Shown one piece after another: positions 9,012 through 17,547 of a DNA stretch of 64,000 nucleotides. Below the pieces are notes generated by a model. The model was not told the DNA's origin. It did not search any database and was given only the letters and a program-made list of their open reading frames with translations. The position numbers were made by a program, and so were the translations under genes. This stretch comes from Colwellia sp. (lineage in GTDB: Bacteria; Pseudomonadota; Gammaproteobacteria; Enterobacterales; Alteromonadaceae), in NCBI GenBank assembly GCA_002733765.1, contig NVWU01000004.1:243078-307077 (forward strand), read 5' to 3'. Position 1 is the stretch's first letter; each line of letters begins with the position of its first letter.

Positions 9012-9825
9012 CTTTGCCTCCTAAAATCTGCGGAGCTAAACCAGCCAAAACCTCAGCGGTATGTAATGCCTTTATTTCCTTATGGCCTTCTCGGTTAAGC
9101 TTACCCGCTATATTCATTAAGCAGCCCATATCACCACCGAGCAGATAATCTGCCTCAGTTGCTAACACATTTTCAACCTTCTCAGCGACAATGGCATTTG
9201 AAATGTCAGAATATTTCACACAAAATGTGCCACCAAAACCGCAGCATTCAGCATGACTATTCAATGGCTTATGCTTTAAGCCTTTCACTTTTGACAACAT
9301 CTTGCGGGGTTGTTCATAAACATGAAGTGCACGATATCCTGAGCAACTATCATGATAAGTATATGAGCCATCAAGTTCAATACCATTGGGCTGAAAGTGA
9401 CAAACATCAACCAAAAATGAAAGCAGTTCATGGGTTATACTGGCCAAATGTTTAGCTCTGGCAAGCCATTGGGGTTGATCTTTAAACACTTCGATAAAAT
9501 TCTTTTTAATCATGGCGGCACATGAGCCTGAAGGAAGAACCACATAATCAAAATTTTCAAATTGTTTAATTGTTTGATAGGCAATTTGACGTGTGCCTTC
9601 ATCATCACCTGAATTGAATGCGGGCTGTCCGCAACAAGACTGAAGTTCAGGAACCTCAACAGTACATCCGGCCTGCTCAAGTAGTGTTATTGAAGCAAAA
9701 CCTATAGAAGGACGCATAGTGTTTACCAAACAGGTAACAAACAAACCTACTTTCTTTTCAGAGATATTTAGACACTCAATGGCATTAGATTGAGTTCTAC
9801 CAGCATTAGTAATTTTTTGAGACAT
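9001..9825 (-). CDS. lutA: L-lactate utilisation protein LutA (CCG-domain Fe-S protein)
   Basis: 274 residues of the LutA/LldE/YkgE family. It carries the two cysteine-rich CCG domains of this group: C-C-G-Q-P-A-F-N near residue 64 and C-C-G-F-G-G-T-F-C near residue 195, each preceded by the partner cysteine segment. These bind Fe-S clusters in heterodisulfide-reductase-like proteins. It is first in the lutABC operon, with AAGGG about 9 bases before the ATG. The N-terminal 25 residues before K-V-G-L-F-V-T-C are longer than usual, so an internal start cannot be excluded. A LysR-type gene diverges 310 bp upstream. Confidence 0.93.
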   Translation of the reverse strand: MSQKITNAGRTQSNAIECLNISEKKVGLFVTCLVNTMRPSIGFASITLLEQAGCTVEVPELQSCCGQPAFNSGDDEGTRQIAYQTIKQFENFDYVVLPSGSCAAMIKKNFIEVFKDQPQWLARAKHLASITHELLSFLVDVCHFQPNGIELDGSYTYHDSCSGYRALHVYEQPRKMLSKVKGLKHKPLNSHAECCGFGGTFCVKYSDISNAIVAEKVENVLATEADYLLGGDMGCLMNIAGKLNREGHKEIKALHTAEVLAGLAPQILGGKDAS

Positions 9826-9893
9826 TTATCTGCCCTTATAAACGAAGGTGACTGTTTTAGTATATGAAAAAAAACACATACTTGATCTATTTA

Positions 9894-10005
9894 ACTTCAA
9901 CTTGGTTTAAAAGGCTTTTAACTTTTGAAATATATAAATTAATATATTTTATTACCTATAGTAAAAATAGCCACTATAGAAAGGTTTATTAAGCCGAGCT
10001 GAGGT
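9894..10005. mobile_element. Short MITE-like element, second copy
   Basis: Ends are ACTTCAACTTGGTTTAAAA (9894-9912) and TATTAAGCCGAGCTGAGGT (9987-10005), imperfect inverted repeats matching the ends of the 184-bp element at 31883-32066. The right 50 bp matches the other copy closely; the middle is shorter. Flanking 6-mers TATTTA and TATTCA look like a decayed target duplication. It lies in the lutA/LysR divergent promoter region. Confidence 0.6.
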
Positions 10006-10102
10006 TATTCAATAATAATTTCTACAAGAGAACTAACATACCGCTAATCTTATTGTTAATATATACGTCATTTATTAATTTATTGTTTCAAAAAACGTTG
10101 TA

Positions 10103-10122
10103 ATTGACACTTTACGGTCAAT
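10103..10122. promoter_or_regulatory. Inverted repeat ahead of the LysR gene
   Basis: ATTGAC and GTCAAT are separated by 8 bases and end 13 bases before the LysR start codon. LysR regulators often bind dyads near their own start to autoregulate. This is a candidate site only; nothing identifies the binder. Confidence 0.35.
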
Positions 10123-10135
10123 TTAAGGGAAAAAA

Positions 10136-11038
10136 ATGGTTGGTGTTAATGAATTATTTTTATTTGTGTTAGTGGTTGAAGCGGGATCTTTTAATAAAGC
10201 TGCAGCCATTGCCGGTATATCGACACCCGCATTAAGTAAAAAAATTTCTAAGTTAGAAAAAGATCTATCGGTACAGCTTTTGTATCGAACTACCCGTAAG
10301 CTCAGCTTAAGTGAAGCAGGAGAAACACTTTACCGACATGCAAAGAACATTAATCAACAAGTGAATGAAGCGATTGGCGCGGTCAGTAATTTTAGTGAAA
10401 ATATTTCAGGCGAAATAAAACTCAGTGTACCAACTATTTCAGGAGAGTTGTTATTAGCAGAAATTGTTGCTGACTTTTGTCATCAACACCCAGATATCAG
10501 TGTCAATATACGTCTTGAAAATGAATTTGCTGACTTGGTCAAAGAAGGGCTAGATCTTGCTATTCGTACAGGAAATTTAGAAAACTCTACCTTAATTGCT
10601 AAACCACTTATTGTTTCTCATTGGGTGGTTTGTTGTTCACCCCAATATATTGACCAGCATGGTAAACCAAATAATATAGACGACTTATTAAGCCATAATT
10701 GTCTTGCGTACACCGGCCAAGCTAAAGGCTCTCATGATTGGCGCTTTGAGCAAGATGGTCAGAAGCAAAACATTCGTATTTCAGGTAACTTTGCCACAAA
10801 TAATGCTCAAGCGTTAAGAAAAGCAGCGCTGGCAGGGTATGGCATTGCGTATGTTCCTAGATGCAGTGTTTATGAAGATTTACAAAGTGGCACCTTGGTT
10901 GCACTTCTAACAGATTATGCGCCTCGCTCTTTGGGTGTTTATGCGGTGTATTCTTACACGCGACACTTACCAGCAAAAATTCGTTTATTGATAGAACATA
11001 TTAAACAAGGTTATCAAAATAAGGCAGAGTATTTTTAA
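10136..11038 (+). CDS. LysR-family transcriptional regulator
   Basis: 300 residues with the standard LysR layout. The N-terminal winged helix-turn-helix includes A-G-S-F-N-K-A-A and S-T-P-A-L-S-K-K-I-S-K-L-E near residues 16-45. A linker helix and a two-lobed effector domain (about 90-295) follow, containing D-L-A-I-R-T-G. AAGGG stands 7 bases before the ATG. The effector domain looks like the CrgA/DmlR-type group that follows the D-L-A-I-R pattern. It diverges from lutABC, so control of lactate use is the simplest guess, but no ligand can be read from the sequence and a MITE lies in the shared promoter region. Confidence 0.9.
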   Translation: MVGVNELFLFVLVVEAGSFNKAAAIAGISTPALSKKISKLEKDLSVQLLYRTTRKLSLSEAGETLYRHAKNINQQVNEAIGAVSNFSENISGEIKLSVPTISGELLLAEIVADFCHQHPDISVNIRLENEFADLVKEGLDLAIRTGNLENSTLIAKPLIVSHWVVCCSPQYIDQHGKPNNIDDLLSHNCLAYTGQAKGSHDWRFEQDGQKQNIRISGNFATNNAQALRKAALAGYGIAYVPRCSVYEDLQSGTLVALLTDYAPRSLGVYAVYSYTRHLPAKIRLLIEHIKQGYQNKAEYF

Positions 11039-11422
11039 TGGTTAGGTAAAAAGCTATTTCATTGTTGTTATTGTAAAATTTTTATTTTCTATGAGGGAGA
11101 TTACTGAGCTAGCCTTGGTAATATTATACGGTTGATAAAATAGTGTTTCTTTGGTTTTTACTATTTTGATATTATGGGATATTAATGTGAATTTAAATTA
11201 TGGAGCGGATACTACGGAGTCGGCTCGATAATAAATGTTAGAAATTTAATTAATGAAGAAAAACTATTAAAGTTAATGCATAGGTTTATTCCTAAGTAAG
11301 GTTCTCGTTTTATTAACCTGCTTCAATATTTATTATCATTAATCAGTTCAATGCGACTTGCCTGGATGTTTTTCTGATCTTATTAATTTTATTCAGCTCG
11401 ATTTACCAATCAGGGACAGACT
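11039..11422. other. Intergenic region, no recognisable features
   Basis: 384 AT-rich bases between the LysR gene and the metalloprotease gene. I see no coding frame of note and no clear terminator or repeat. The last part should hold the promoter of the protease gene; CAGGGACAG just before 11423 is a plausible ribosome site. Confidence 0.3.
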
Positions 11423-13573
11423 ATGCAATGTGTTAAACCGAATCTCACGCTATTAAAAATATCCACTTTAGCTTTATTAATGGCACTTCTTGTGGCTTGT
11501 GGCGGTGGGGGAAGCTCTGATCCAACACCTGTTGAAGAGCCTCGGCCTACGGGAGTAACTGAGGTACCGTTGAATCTAATCTCTCATGCTTTTTTACGTG
11601 ATCAAGATGGTACGACCGGGCAATTGGCAGGCACTGTCATAGTTGAAACCACCGAACTTAATGATACGGATCCCGCCAGAGCTGAATCTGTGTGGGTCTA
11701 TTGGGCGGATGAACAAGGCAATAAGGTGGGTGATGCTTGGTTAAAGACGGACTCTAGTGCTGTTTATAATATAGTGATTCCCGAAAGTACGAACATCCCG
11801 GAAAATACTAGGGCACTTTTATTGTATCCAGCTAATAATATTGGACAGGCTGCACAAGGAAGACTAATTTCCTTTCACGATTTTATCGGAAATACAGCGC
11901 TATCTGGGCCAGGCGGCAATGAAAACCAAGCCTGGTATTACGGCAATGATCGGCCCAATATTTTTGTTCAGCGTATGAATATTCAGGGCGGATTATGTCT
12001 CTTTGATAATGGCCTAGTTAGCGTTACCGATATGAACAATACACAAGACGATGCTTGGGAAGCTAGTTCAGGAAATGGCCTCCCAAATGACATCAATGAT
12101 AGTGCGTACCCTCCTTACGAGTTTATATGTGAAGAAAACCCGGTAAACACCTCGGATGAAATTTCTGATGAAGAATATGGTGTATGGACATACTCTACCC
12201 TCAATGATGCCATGTTCTATGGCACAGTGGTGTATGACACCTTTCTCAAGTATTTGGGTGAACCTCCGTTAGAAGGTAAGCTTCGATTACGTGTTCATTA
12301 TGGTAGCCTATCTGCAACCGCCGTTTATTGGGATGGCGCATATGCTAATTTTGGGGACGCCTACCCATTATATTATTCTATGGCATCGCTAGACGCTATC
12401 GCGCACGAAGTTGGCCATGGTGTTTTAAACCGAGTGTCTGATTTAAATCTGTTCGACCATGAAATTAGTACCGATGCCCGAACGCTTCATGAAGCTTTTG
12501 GTGATATTGCTGGGGTTATGGCTAAATACGAGTTCACCGGCCATAGCAATAACTGGATACATGGCGAAGAATCAGCAGGCTCAACTCGCCAACTCGATCA
12601 AATCATAACGGAGGTTGGTGCTATTGACAGTATTCTCGATTATGACGATGCGGGTGATAACTTCTATCTCCGGATTGGAATGATCACCTATCCATTTTAT
12701 CTACTATTAGGCCAATGGGGTATAGAACCTACATACGTGGTGTACTTGAATGCAGCCAGAAATTGCTGGACCGCAATGACCACGCTCACTGAATCTGCAG
12801 AATGTATTAAACAGCAGGCGGGCGCTGCCGGATTACCGGAAGCCGACGTGGTTGAAGCTTTCAAGACCGTTAAAATAAAACTCTTTGCTGAAGGTGTTCT
12901 CAGCCACTTTAATGAAATAAAATACAAACTCCGGACTGAATTCACTGATGATAGCCGCAGCACCAGCCAAGTATCACAATGGTTCTGGGATTTTGGTGAT
13001 GGCCAGACCTCAACTGAAGCCAGTCCAGAGCATACCTTTGCTGAAGTCGGTGATTATCAGGTACAGTTAACCGTTATCGATCAATCGAATGATCAGGATA
13101 CCTTTGCGCGCCTTATTTCTGTGACAGATCAATACTGCACGATAAATCCTCAGGGCGCAGACAATCATATCACCAGCGTTGTGGTAAGCGGAACAGATAT
13201 TAGCTTCGACCCAACAAAGTGGGATTATACCCAAACCCCAATTAATCTGGCCCAACCAAGCACTACCGTTATTGATATTGTCGGTGATAGTACCGCAACA
13301 GAGAGATCTACGAGCTGGCTCATATGGGTTGACCTAAATGATGACGGTATATTTGGCGATGGCAGTTATAGAATGAGCGATGAAAATAAAGAGCTCCTTG
13401 TGGATACCTCTATCGAAGAGGGGCAACCTTATGGACTCAATGTAACACTGGATTTATCAGCTTTAGCCAATGACGATAAACCCAAGCACATGAGAATTAT
13501 TGGCCGGTACGCGGCTTTTCAACCTTGCTCTGCCAGTGTAGGAGAAGCACTAGATTTAAGGGTGATCTGGTAA
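11423..13573 (+). CDS. Secreted gluzincin metalloprotease lipoprotein with PKD and GEVED-like domains
   Basis: 716 residues. The N-terminus is a lipoprotein signal ending L-V-A-C-G-G-G-G, giving a lipidated Cys at about residue 26. The catalytic region has H-E-V-G-H (about 328-332) and, some 25 residues on, L-H-E-A-F-G-D-I-A-G, whose glutamate would be the third zinc ligand as in M4/M36 gluzincins. A PKD domain follows (about 495-570, with W-D-F-G-D-G and a late H-T-F). The C-terminal domain with W-V-D-L-N-D-D-G-I-F-G-D-G matches the calcium-binding GEVED pattern. It is probably an exported or outer-membrane-anchored protease for protein scavenging. It is not a classical thermolysin: no propeptide domain is obvious. 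Confidence 0.85.
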   Translation: MQCVKPNLTLLKISTLALLMALLVACGGGGSSDPTPVEEPRPTGVTEVPLNLISHAFLRDQDGTTGQLAGTVIVETTELNDTDPARAESVWVYWADEQGNKVGDAWLKTDSSAVYNIVIPESTNIPENTRALLLYPANNIGQAAQGRLISFHDFIGNTALSGPGGNENQAWYYGNDRPNIFVQRMNIQGGLCLFDNGLVSVTDMNNTQDDAWEASSGNGLPNDINDSAYPPYEFICEENPVNTSDEISDEEYGVWTYSTLNDAMFYGTVVYDTFLKYLGEPPLEGKLRLRVHYGSLSATAVYWDGAYANFGDAYPLYYSMASLDAIAHEVGHGVLNRVSDLNLFDHEISTDARTLHEAFGDIAGVMAKYEFTGHSNNWIHGEESAGSTRQLDQIITEVGAIDSILDYDDAGDNFYLRIGMITYPFYLLLGQWGIEPTYVVYLNAARNCWTAMTTLTESAECIKQQAGAAGLPEADVVEAFKTVKIKLFAEGVLSHFNEIKYKLRTEFTDDSRSTSQVSQWFWDFGDGQTSTEASPEHTFAEVGDYQVQLTVIDQSNDQDTFARLISVTDQYCTINPQGADNHITSVVVSGTDISFDPTKWDYTQTPINLAQPSTTVIDIVGDSTATERSTSWLIWVDLNDDGIFGDGSYRMSDENKELLVDTSIEEGQPYGLNVTLDLSALANDDKPKHMRIIGRYAAFQPCSASVGEALDLRVIW

Positions 13574-13598
13574 GTGATTTTCTAGCGTTGCTTACAAG

Positions 13599-14033
13599 CT
13601 AATATTGTCCCTTTGTTTTTTCCATTTTAGCAGGAACTTGTACGTCACCAGACCAAAACCATGGCGCGATTAGCGGGAGTTCTTTGGAATACATAGCATG
13701 TGGAATGTTGGAAGGGTGGGTTATAACCTCGCCGATAGTTTTAGGCAATAAATCACCCTCGGTCATACCCCACTGTGATCCCTTAGTTAGGTTGAGATAT
13801 ATTTCTATTGCTGGATGATAGTGCCAATCATAAAAGGTGTCAGGAGAGATCAGAGTGATACCACAGGAAAAATAATCACAATCAATGTAACCACCTTTGC
13901 CTATTATTGTCACATAAGAAAAGTTATTAAAAAAGTTTTCGTCGGCTTCTGACTTGTCGTAGCCAGTTGTCCACGGACAAAAGGGAAGAACCTGAGTACA
14001 AGCGGCAATCATCCGTTTGATAGAAGGCGCCAT
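13599..14033 (-). CDS. Small cupin of the DMSP-lyase (DddQ/DddL-like) family
   Basis: 144 residues from the ATG at 14033, which has GGAG six bases upstream. The cupin metal motif reads H-Y-H-P-A-I-E-I-Y, followed by W and later H-P-S-N-I-P-H-A-M, then P-W-F-W-S-G-D. This is the pattern of dimethylsulfoniopropionate lyases of the DddQ/DddL type, which cleave DMSP to dimethylsulfide and acrylate. Those proteins have about 200 residues, so the N-terminal helical part seems missing. The frame stays open upstream to a stop at 14121-14123 and looks coding there, but lacks a good start. It may be a short active form or a decayed gene. It is convergent with the protease gene. Confidence 0.7.
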   Translation of the reverse strand: MAPSIKRMIAACTQVLPFCPWTTGYDKSEADENFFNNFSYVTIIGKGGYIDCDYFSCGITLISPDTFYDWHYHPAIEIYLNLTKGSQWGMTEGDLLPKTIGEVITHPSNIPHAMYSKELPLIAPWFWSGDVQVPAKMEKTKGQY

Positions 14034-14065
14034 GTTTGGCTCCAATTCAAAATTTAAAGATTGGT

Positions 14066-14224
14066 CTAGCCATTTAGTGACAGGAGTAGCCGTCGCTTTA
14101 TGTTTAGGATACTTGGTCTTTTATCTGGCGACATTCCTACAGACGCGATTGAAAACCATACTGGAGCCACAAAAACCACGTGTAACTCGTTGTCGACAGA
14201 AAATATTTTGTCTTGGTTTGTCAC
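14066..14224 (-). pseudogene. Possible frameshifted N-terminal part of the DMSP-lyase-like gene
   Basis: A 52-codon reading frame starts at GTG 14224 with AAGGA seven bases upstream and overlaps the open region ahead of the cupin gene in another frame. If joined by a frameshift near 14070-14120, the total would be about 208 residues, the usual DddQ length. The peptide itself (with N-E-L-H-V-V-F-V-A-P-V-W-F-S) is not one I recognise, so the link is tentative; it may be an unrelated chance ORF. Confidence 0.25.
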
Positions 14225-14750
14225 TTTATTTCCTTTGATAATGTAAGCACGAGCTTATTCTGGTGAGCGTGAACTCTGAGTGAAACAGATATAAGCACTT
14301 TTTTCTTAAGTCACATAGCATCAGGTGGGAAAGTCAGGAAAATATAACGAATATTCAATGAGTTTCGACGCTAGCGTATTTTAGACCGTAATTTATCACC
14401 TATAAACAAGAGACGCAATTATTGATGAATAGGATAGTTTTACTATTGTAATCAATAGGTAAGGTAAATAAGGGGTAACTTAGAAAGAATATAGTGAGAC
14501 AAATCAATTAGAGATAGCTATGAGCCTATCGCTAATGCGATTATCACTCGATAACGAGTTAGTCATTTATAGATGATAGTTTTACTACGCTTGGTGATAT
14601 GCTCATTTCAAATGATTAATCGCATGAGAAAGAGGAACAATAAAAAACCTTGTTAATTACAATAGCCGTCTAAAAGTCTATTGCAATTAACAGCCAAATC
14701 GGGTCTAATATGCCTGTTATTTGCATGCGCAATTATTTGTTATTGCAACA
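14225..14750. other. Intergenic region ahead of the lysine riboswitch
   Basis: About 525 bases with no coding frame I would support. It should contain the lysC promoter. TTGCAA near 14677 and TAATAT near 14706 resemble -35 and -10 boxes, but they are about 19 bases apart, so the assignment is weak. Confidence 0.3.
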
Positions 14751-14962
14751 ACACCAGAAGAGGAGCGATAACTAGGTAGATAGCGTTTGGAATCACACTC
14801 CGGTAAATGTTATTGAGGGAGATTATCGCCGAGGACATTAATAGGGTGAATATTAATGTCCGGTCACTAAGGCTGAATCCTTAGGGCTGTCACCGGTAGC
14901 GTTTACTTTATTACTGTTTAAAAGTAAGCCTCAAAAAAGGTGGAGAGCTTCTGGCTGAAAAA
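14751..14962 (+). ncRNA. Lysine riboswitch (L box) in the lysC leader
   Basis: The closing helix is visible: CCAGAAG at 14754-14760 pairs with CTTCTGG at 14948-14954. Conserved L-box blocks occur in order: AGAGGAGCG after the 5' strand, ATCGCCGAGG in the middle, GGCTGAATCC and GGGCTGTCACCGG further on, then GGTGGAG and GGCTGAAAA at the 3' end. These match the remembered E. coli lysC leader block by block. Lysine binding would repress lysC. About 130 bases separate the aptamer from the start codon. They hold a hairpin (GCGAATGATTT with AAATCATCGC) just before the ribosome site, consistent with translational control. Confidence 0.95.
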
Positions 14963-15090
14963 GTTAATCTTGACCGTATCAATATCTTTTATGCGGTAAC
15001 TTAAAAACTTCTCAGTCATGCTCTTCCTGTATTCAATAGCGAATGATTTGCCTTCAACTTATAAATCATCGCACTTAGGAAGAATTAACC

Positions 15091-16488
15091 ATGCTTCAAA
15101 ATGAATCATCTCAGCAAGTATCTAGACAAAATAGACCGCTTACCGTAGCCAAATTTGGCGGCACCAGTGTTGCTGATTATCAAGCGATGTTACGTTGTGC
15201 GCATATTATTAAAAATGATAGTAGTAACCGTTTAGTTGTTGTTTCTGCTAGCGCAGGCGTTACCAACTATTTAGTACGCTTAAGCCAAGAAGGCGTGCCA
15301 AATGATGAACAAGTAGATATTGTTGCTAACATTCGCGCTATTCAAATTAATATCACTCAACATTTAGCTAGTGATGTTGAGCAGCAATTAAACGATGAAG
15401 TAGATATCTTACTTGTTAAACTTACTGAACAGGCATTAGCTCAATCTCTGCAATATAGTGTTAAACAAGCGGACGCTATTTTAGCCTTTGGTGAACAGTT
15501 TAGTTCTCGAATTTTTGCTCAAGTTTTACAATCTGTTGGTATTGAGGGTGCTTATTTTAATGTGCAAAAAGTTATGAAAACCAATAGCTTATATGGAAAA
15601 GCTGTGGTTGATATTGTGCAATTACGTGCGGCTTGTAACGATGTGTTAGCGGTAAAGCTGCCACAACAAGTATTAGTAACCCAAGGTTTTATTGGCCAAG
15701 ATGGCTTAGGTGAAACCACAACGTTAGGGCGTGGTGGCTCAGATTACAGCGCCGCCTTACTTGCCGAAGCATTAAATGCCACTAACTTATCTATTTGGAC
15801 TGATGTGGTGGGTATTTTCACTACTGATCCTAGAATCACTGAACAAGCCAGAGCGATTAAAGAAATTAGCTTTGGTGAAGCGGCTGAAATGGCTACTTTT
15901 GGCGCAAAAATCTTACACCCAGCAACACTTATTCCGGCAATGCGTCAGAATATTCCTGTATTTGTTGGCTCAAGTAAAGAGCCTGAAAAAGGCGGTACAC
16001 AAATAAAACAAAAAGTTGCATCGAACCCTACTTATCGCTCAATTGCTCTTAGACGAGAACAAACCTTAGTAACAGTAAAAAGCCCGGCAATGTTACATGC
16101 CAGTGGTTTTTTAGCGCAAGTATTTGGCATTTTAGCGAAACATGATCTCAGTGTTGATTTAATTACCACCAGTGAAATTAGTGTTGCCTTAACGTTTGAT
16201 AACCCAAGAGGATCAACACAAGCGTTAATTACCTCTACCGTGGTAGAAGAATTAGAACAACTTTGTGAAGTAACGGTAGAGCATGGTTTATCATTAGTGG
16301 CAGTTATTGGTAATGGTTTAAATTGTGCCAAGGGCATAGGACAAAGTATTTTTCAGGCGATTAATGACGTGAATATTCGATTGATTTGTCATGGTGCTAG
16401 CGCGAATAACTTATGCTTTTTAGTTGATGAGGCCGAAGCTAACTATGTGGTGGAAAAACTACATAATGAGTTGTTTTCTTTCGACTAG
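15091..16488 (+). CDS. lysC: Aspartate kinase, lysine-sensitive type (LysC)
   Basis: 465 residues, a monofunctional aspartokinase. K-F-G-G-T-S-V lies at residues 21-27. The substrate and nucleotide loops include T-L-G-R-G-G-S-D-Y-S-A and D-V-V-G-I-F-T-T-D-P-R. Two ACT domains fill the last 160 residues. It phosphorylates aspartate, the first step to lysine, threonine, methionine and diaminopimelate. The length and the lack of a homoserine dehydrogenase domain match aspartokinase III, which is lysine-inhibited. The lysine riboswitch upstream supports this. AGGAAG stands 9 bases before the ATG. It is followed by a hairpin and is convergent with a peroxidase gene. Confidence 0.96.
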   Translation: MLQNESSQQVSRQNRPLTVAKFGGTSVADYQAMLRCAHIIKNDSSNRLVVVSASAGVTNYLVRLSQEGVPNDEQVDIVANIRAIQINITQHLASDVEQQLNDEVDILLVKLTEQALAQSLQYSVKQADAILAFGEQFSSRIFAQVLQSVGIEGAYFNVQKVMKTNSLYGKAVVDIVQLRAACNDVLAVKLPQQVLVTQGFIGQDGLGETTTLGRGGSDYSAALLAEALNATNLSIWTDVVGIFTTDPRITEQARAIKEISFGEAAEMATFGAKILHPATLIPAMRQNIPVFVGSSKEPEKGGTQIKQKVASNPTYRSIALRREQTLVTVKSPAMLHASGFLAQVFGILAKHDLSVDLITTSEISVALTFDNPRGSTQALITSTVVEELEQLCEVTVEHGLSLVAVIGNGLNCAKGIGQSIFQAINDVNIRLICHGASANNLCFLVDEAEANYVVEKLHNELFSFD

Positions 16489-16501
16489 TTATACTGAAGC
16501 G

Positions 16502-16529
16502 ATAGTTATTCTGTTTTCAGGATAACTAT
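16502..16529. terminator. Hairpin between convergent lysC and glutathione peroxidase genes
   Basis: ATAGTTATTCTG (16502-16513) pairs with CAGGATAACTAT (16518-16529) with a single G-U pair and a TTTT loop. It starts 14 bases after the lysC stop. There is no T tract after it. A second dyad follows, CACTTGAA at 16538-16545 with TTCAAGTG at 16574-16581, related to sequence near 20066. Confidence 0.5.
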
Positions 16530-16628
16530 ACCTGGTTCACTTGAAGATGCATGGTTCAGCCGAAACCAACACTTTCAAGTGGATAAACTATTTAATTGAA
16601 CAGTTAACACGTGTCATTCAGTTAGTGT

Positions 16629-17111
16629 TTATAAAAGTTTTTTTATATCGTCTTCAATATCTTCAGGTTTTGTTGAGGGAGCATAGCGTTTAATCACTTC
16701 GCCTTCACGATTGATCAAAAATTTAGTGAAGTTCCATTTTATGCTTTTAGAGCCTAGCAGCCCCGGTGCTTGTGTTTTCAAATAATTAAACAGAGGATGA
16801 GCATTATCGCCATTAACATCAATTTTGCTAAAAAGTGGAAATTTAATGTTAAAACGTAAGTCACAAAACTGTTTTATCTCTTCATCACTACCACTTTCTT
16901 GTTGCTTAAATTGATTACAAGGGAAAGCTAAAATTTCTAACCCTTGCGTTTGATGCTGCTGATACAATGTTTGTAAGCCTTGGTATTGTGGAGTAAAACC
17001 ACAGTCACTTGCGGTATTAACAACCAACACAACTTTACCTTGATAGCTTGCTAGTTCAATTGACTCTCCGATATTGCTTTTAGCTGAAAACTGATAAATA
17101 TTGTTATTCAT
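16629..17111 (-). CDS. Glutathione peroxidase family protein (Cys type)
   Basis: 160 residues with the full glutathione peroxidase signature. The peroxidatic cysteine is Cys37 in N-T-A-S-D-C-G-F-T. The conserved F-P-C-N-Q-F segment supplies glutamine and a second cysteine, and K-W-N-F-T-K-F-L supplies tryptophan and asparagine. No selenocysteine is used. Such bacterial enzymes (BtuE/Gpx-like) reduce peroxides in the cytoplasm or periplasm, often with thioredoxin as donor. No signal peptide is seen. It is a single gene facing lysC. Confidence 0.93.
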   Translation of the reverse strand: MNNNIYQFSAKSNIGESIELASYQGKVVLVVNTASDCGFTPQYQGLQTLYQQHQTQGLEILAFPCNQFKQQESGSDEEIKQFCDLRFNIKFPLFSKIDVNGDNAHPLFNYLKTQAPGLLGSKSIKWNFTKFLINREGEVIKRYAPSTKPEDIEDDIKKLL

Positions 17112-17277
17112 GATAGCGCCTCTAATAACTTTGGTTATGTAATTTGACTTTATTTAATCTAACGTTATTTTTGCTGTAAATGCAAAAATAATGGTAAAAA
17201 CTATTCACAATAGCAGCTTTCATAACAAGGCTAATTTGATTAAAATAGCTAACATTAAAAACAATCTATCGGAAATA

Positions 17278-17541
17278 ATGTTAATGAACCCAATTATTCA
17301 AATGTTAAAAGAGTTAAATGTTAGTGAAGAAAAAATCCAGGAGCTTTTTCAAGCATTAACTGAAAATCCATTAATGGCAATGGCTGTTATTCAACAGTTA
17401 GGTATTCCAAGTGAAAAGTTACAGGAAATTATGGGCATAGTAATGACTCAACCTAATCTAATTAAAGAAGCAGTAGAAGAATTAGGTTTAGATTTTTCTA
17501 AAGTTGAAGCCGCCAAAGAAAAATTAACAGCAGGAGCATAA
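17278..17541 (+). CDS. DUF2999 family protein
   Basis: 87 residues from the ATG at 17278, chosen because GGAA stands five bases upstream. A longer frame from 17191 adds about 29 residues that look like leader sequence. The protein is a small, acidic, helical protein with M-N-P-I-I-Q-M-L-K-E-L-N-V-S near its start and N-P-L-M-A-M-A in the middle, the pattern of the DUF2999 family of marine gammaproteobacteria. Its function is unknown. It is followed after 6 bases by the HopJ-family gene, so the two are probably co-transcribed. Confidence 0.8.
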   Translation: MLMNPIIQMLKELNVSEEKIQELFQALTENPLMAMAVIQQLGIPSEKLQEIMGIVMTQPNLIKEAVEELGLDFSKVEAAKEKLTAGA

Positions 17542-17547
17542 TTCGCT

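Noticed and set aside
11191-11235. A third MITE end near GGAGTCGGCTCG
   Set aside because: Only a few bases resemble the terminal repeat and no partner end was found.
14017-14238. 73-residue plus-strand ORF opposite the DMSP-lyase-like gene
   Set aside because: It lies opposite coding-like minus-strand sequence and has no ribosome site or family; treated as a shadow.
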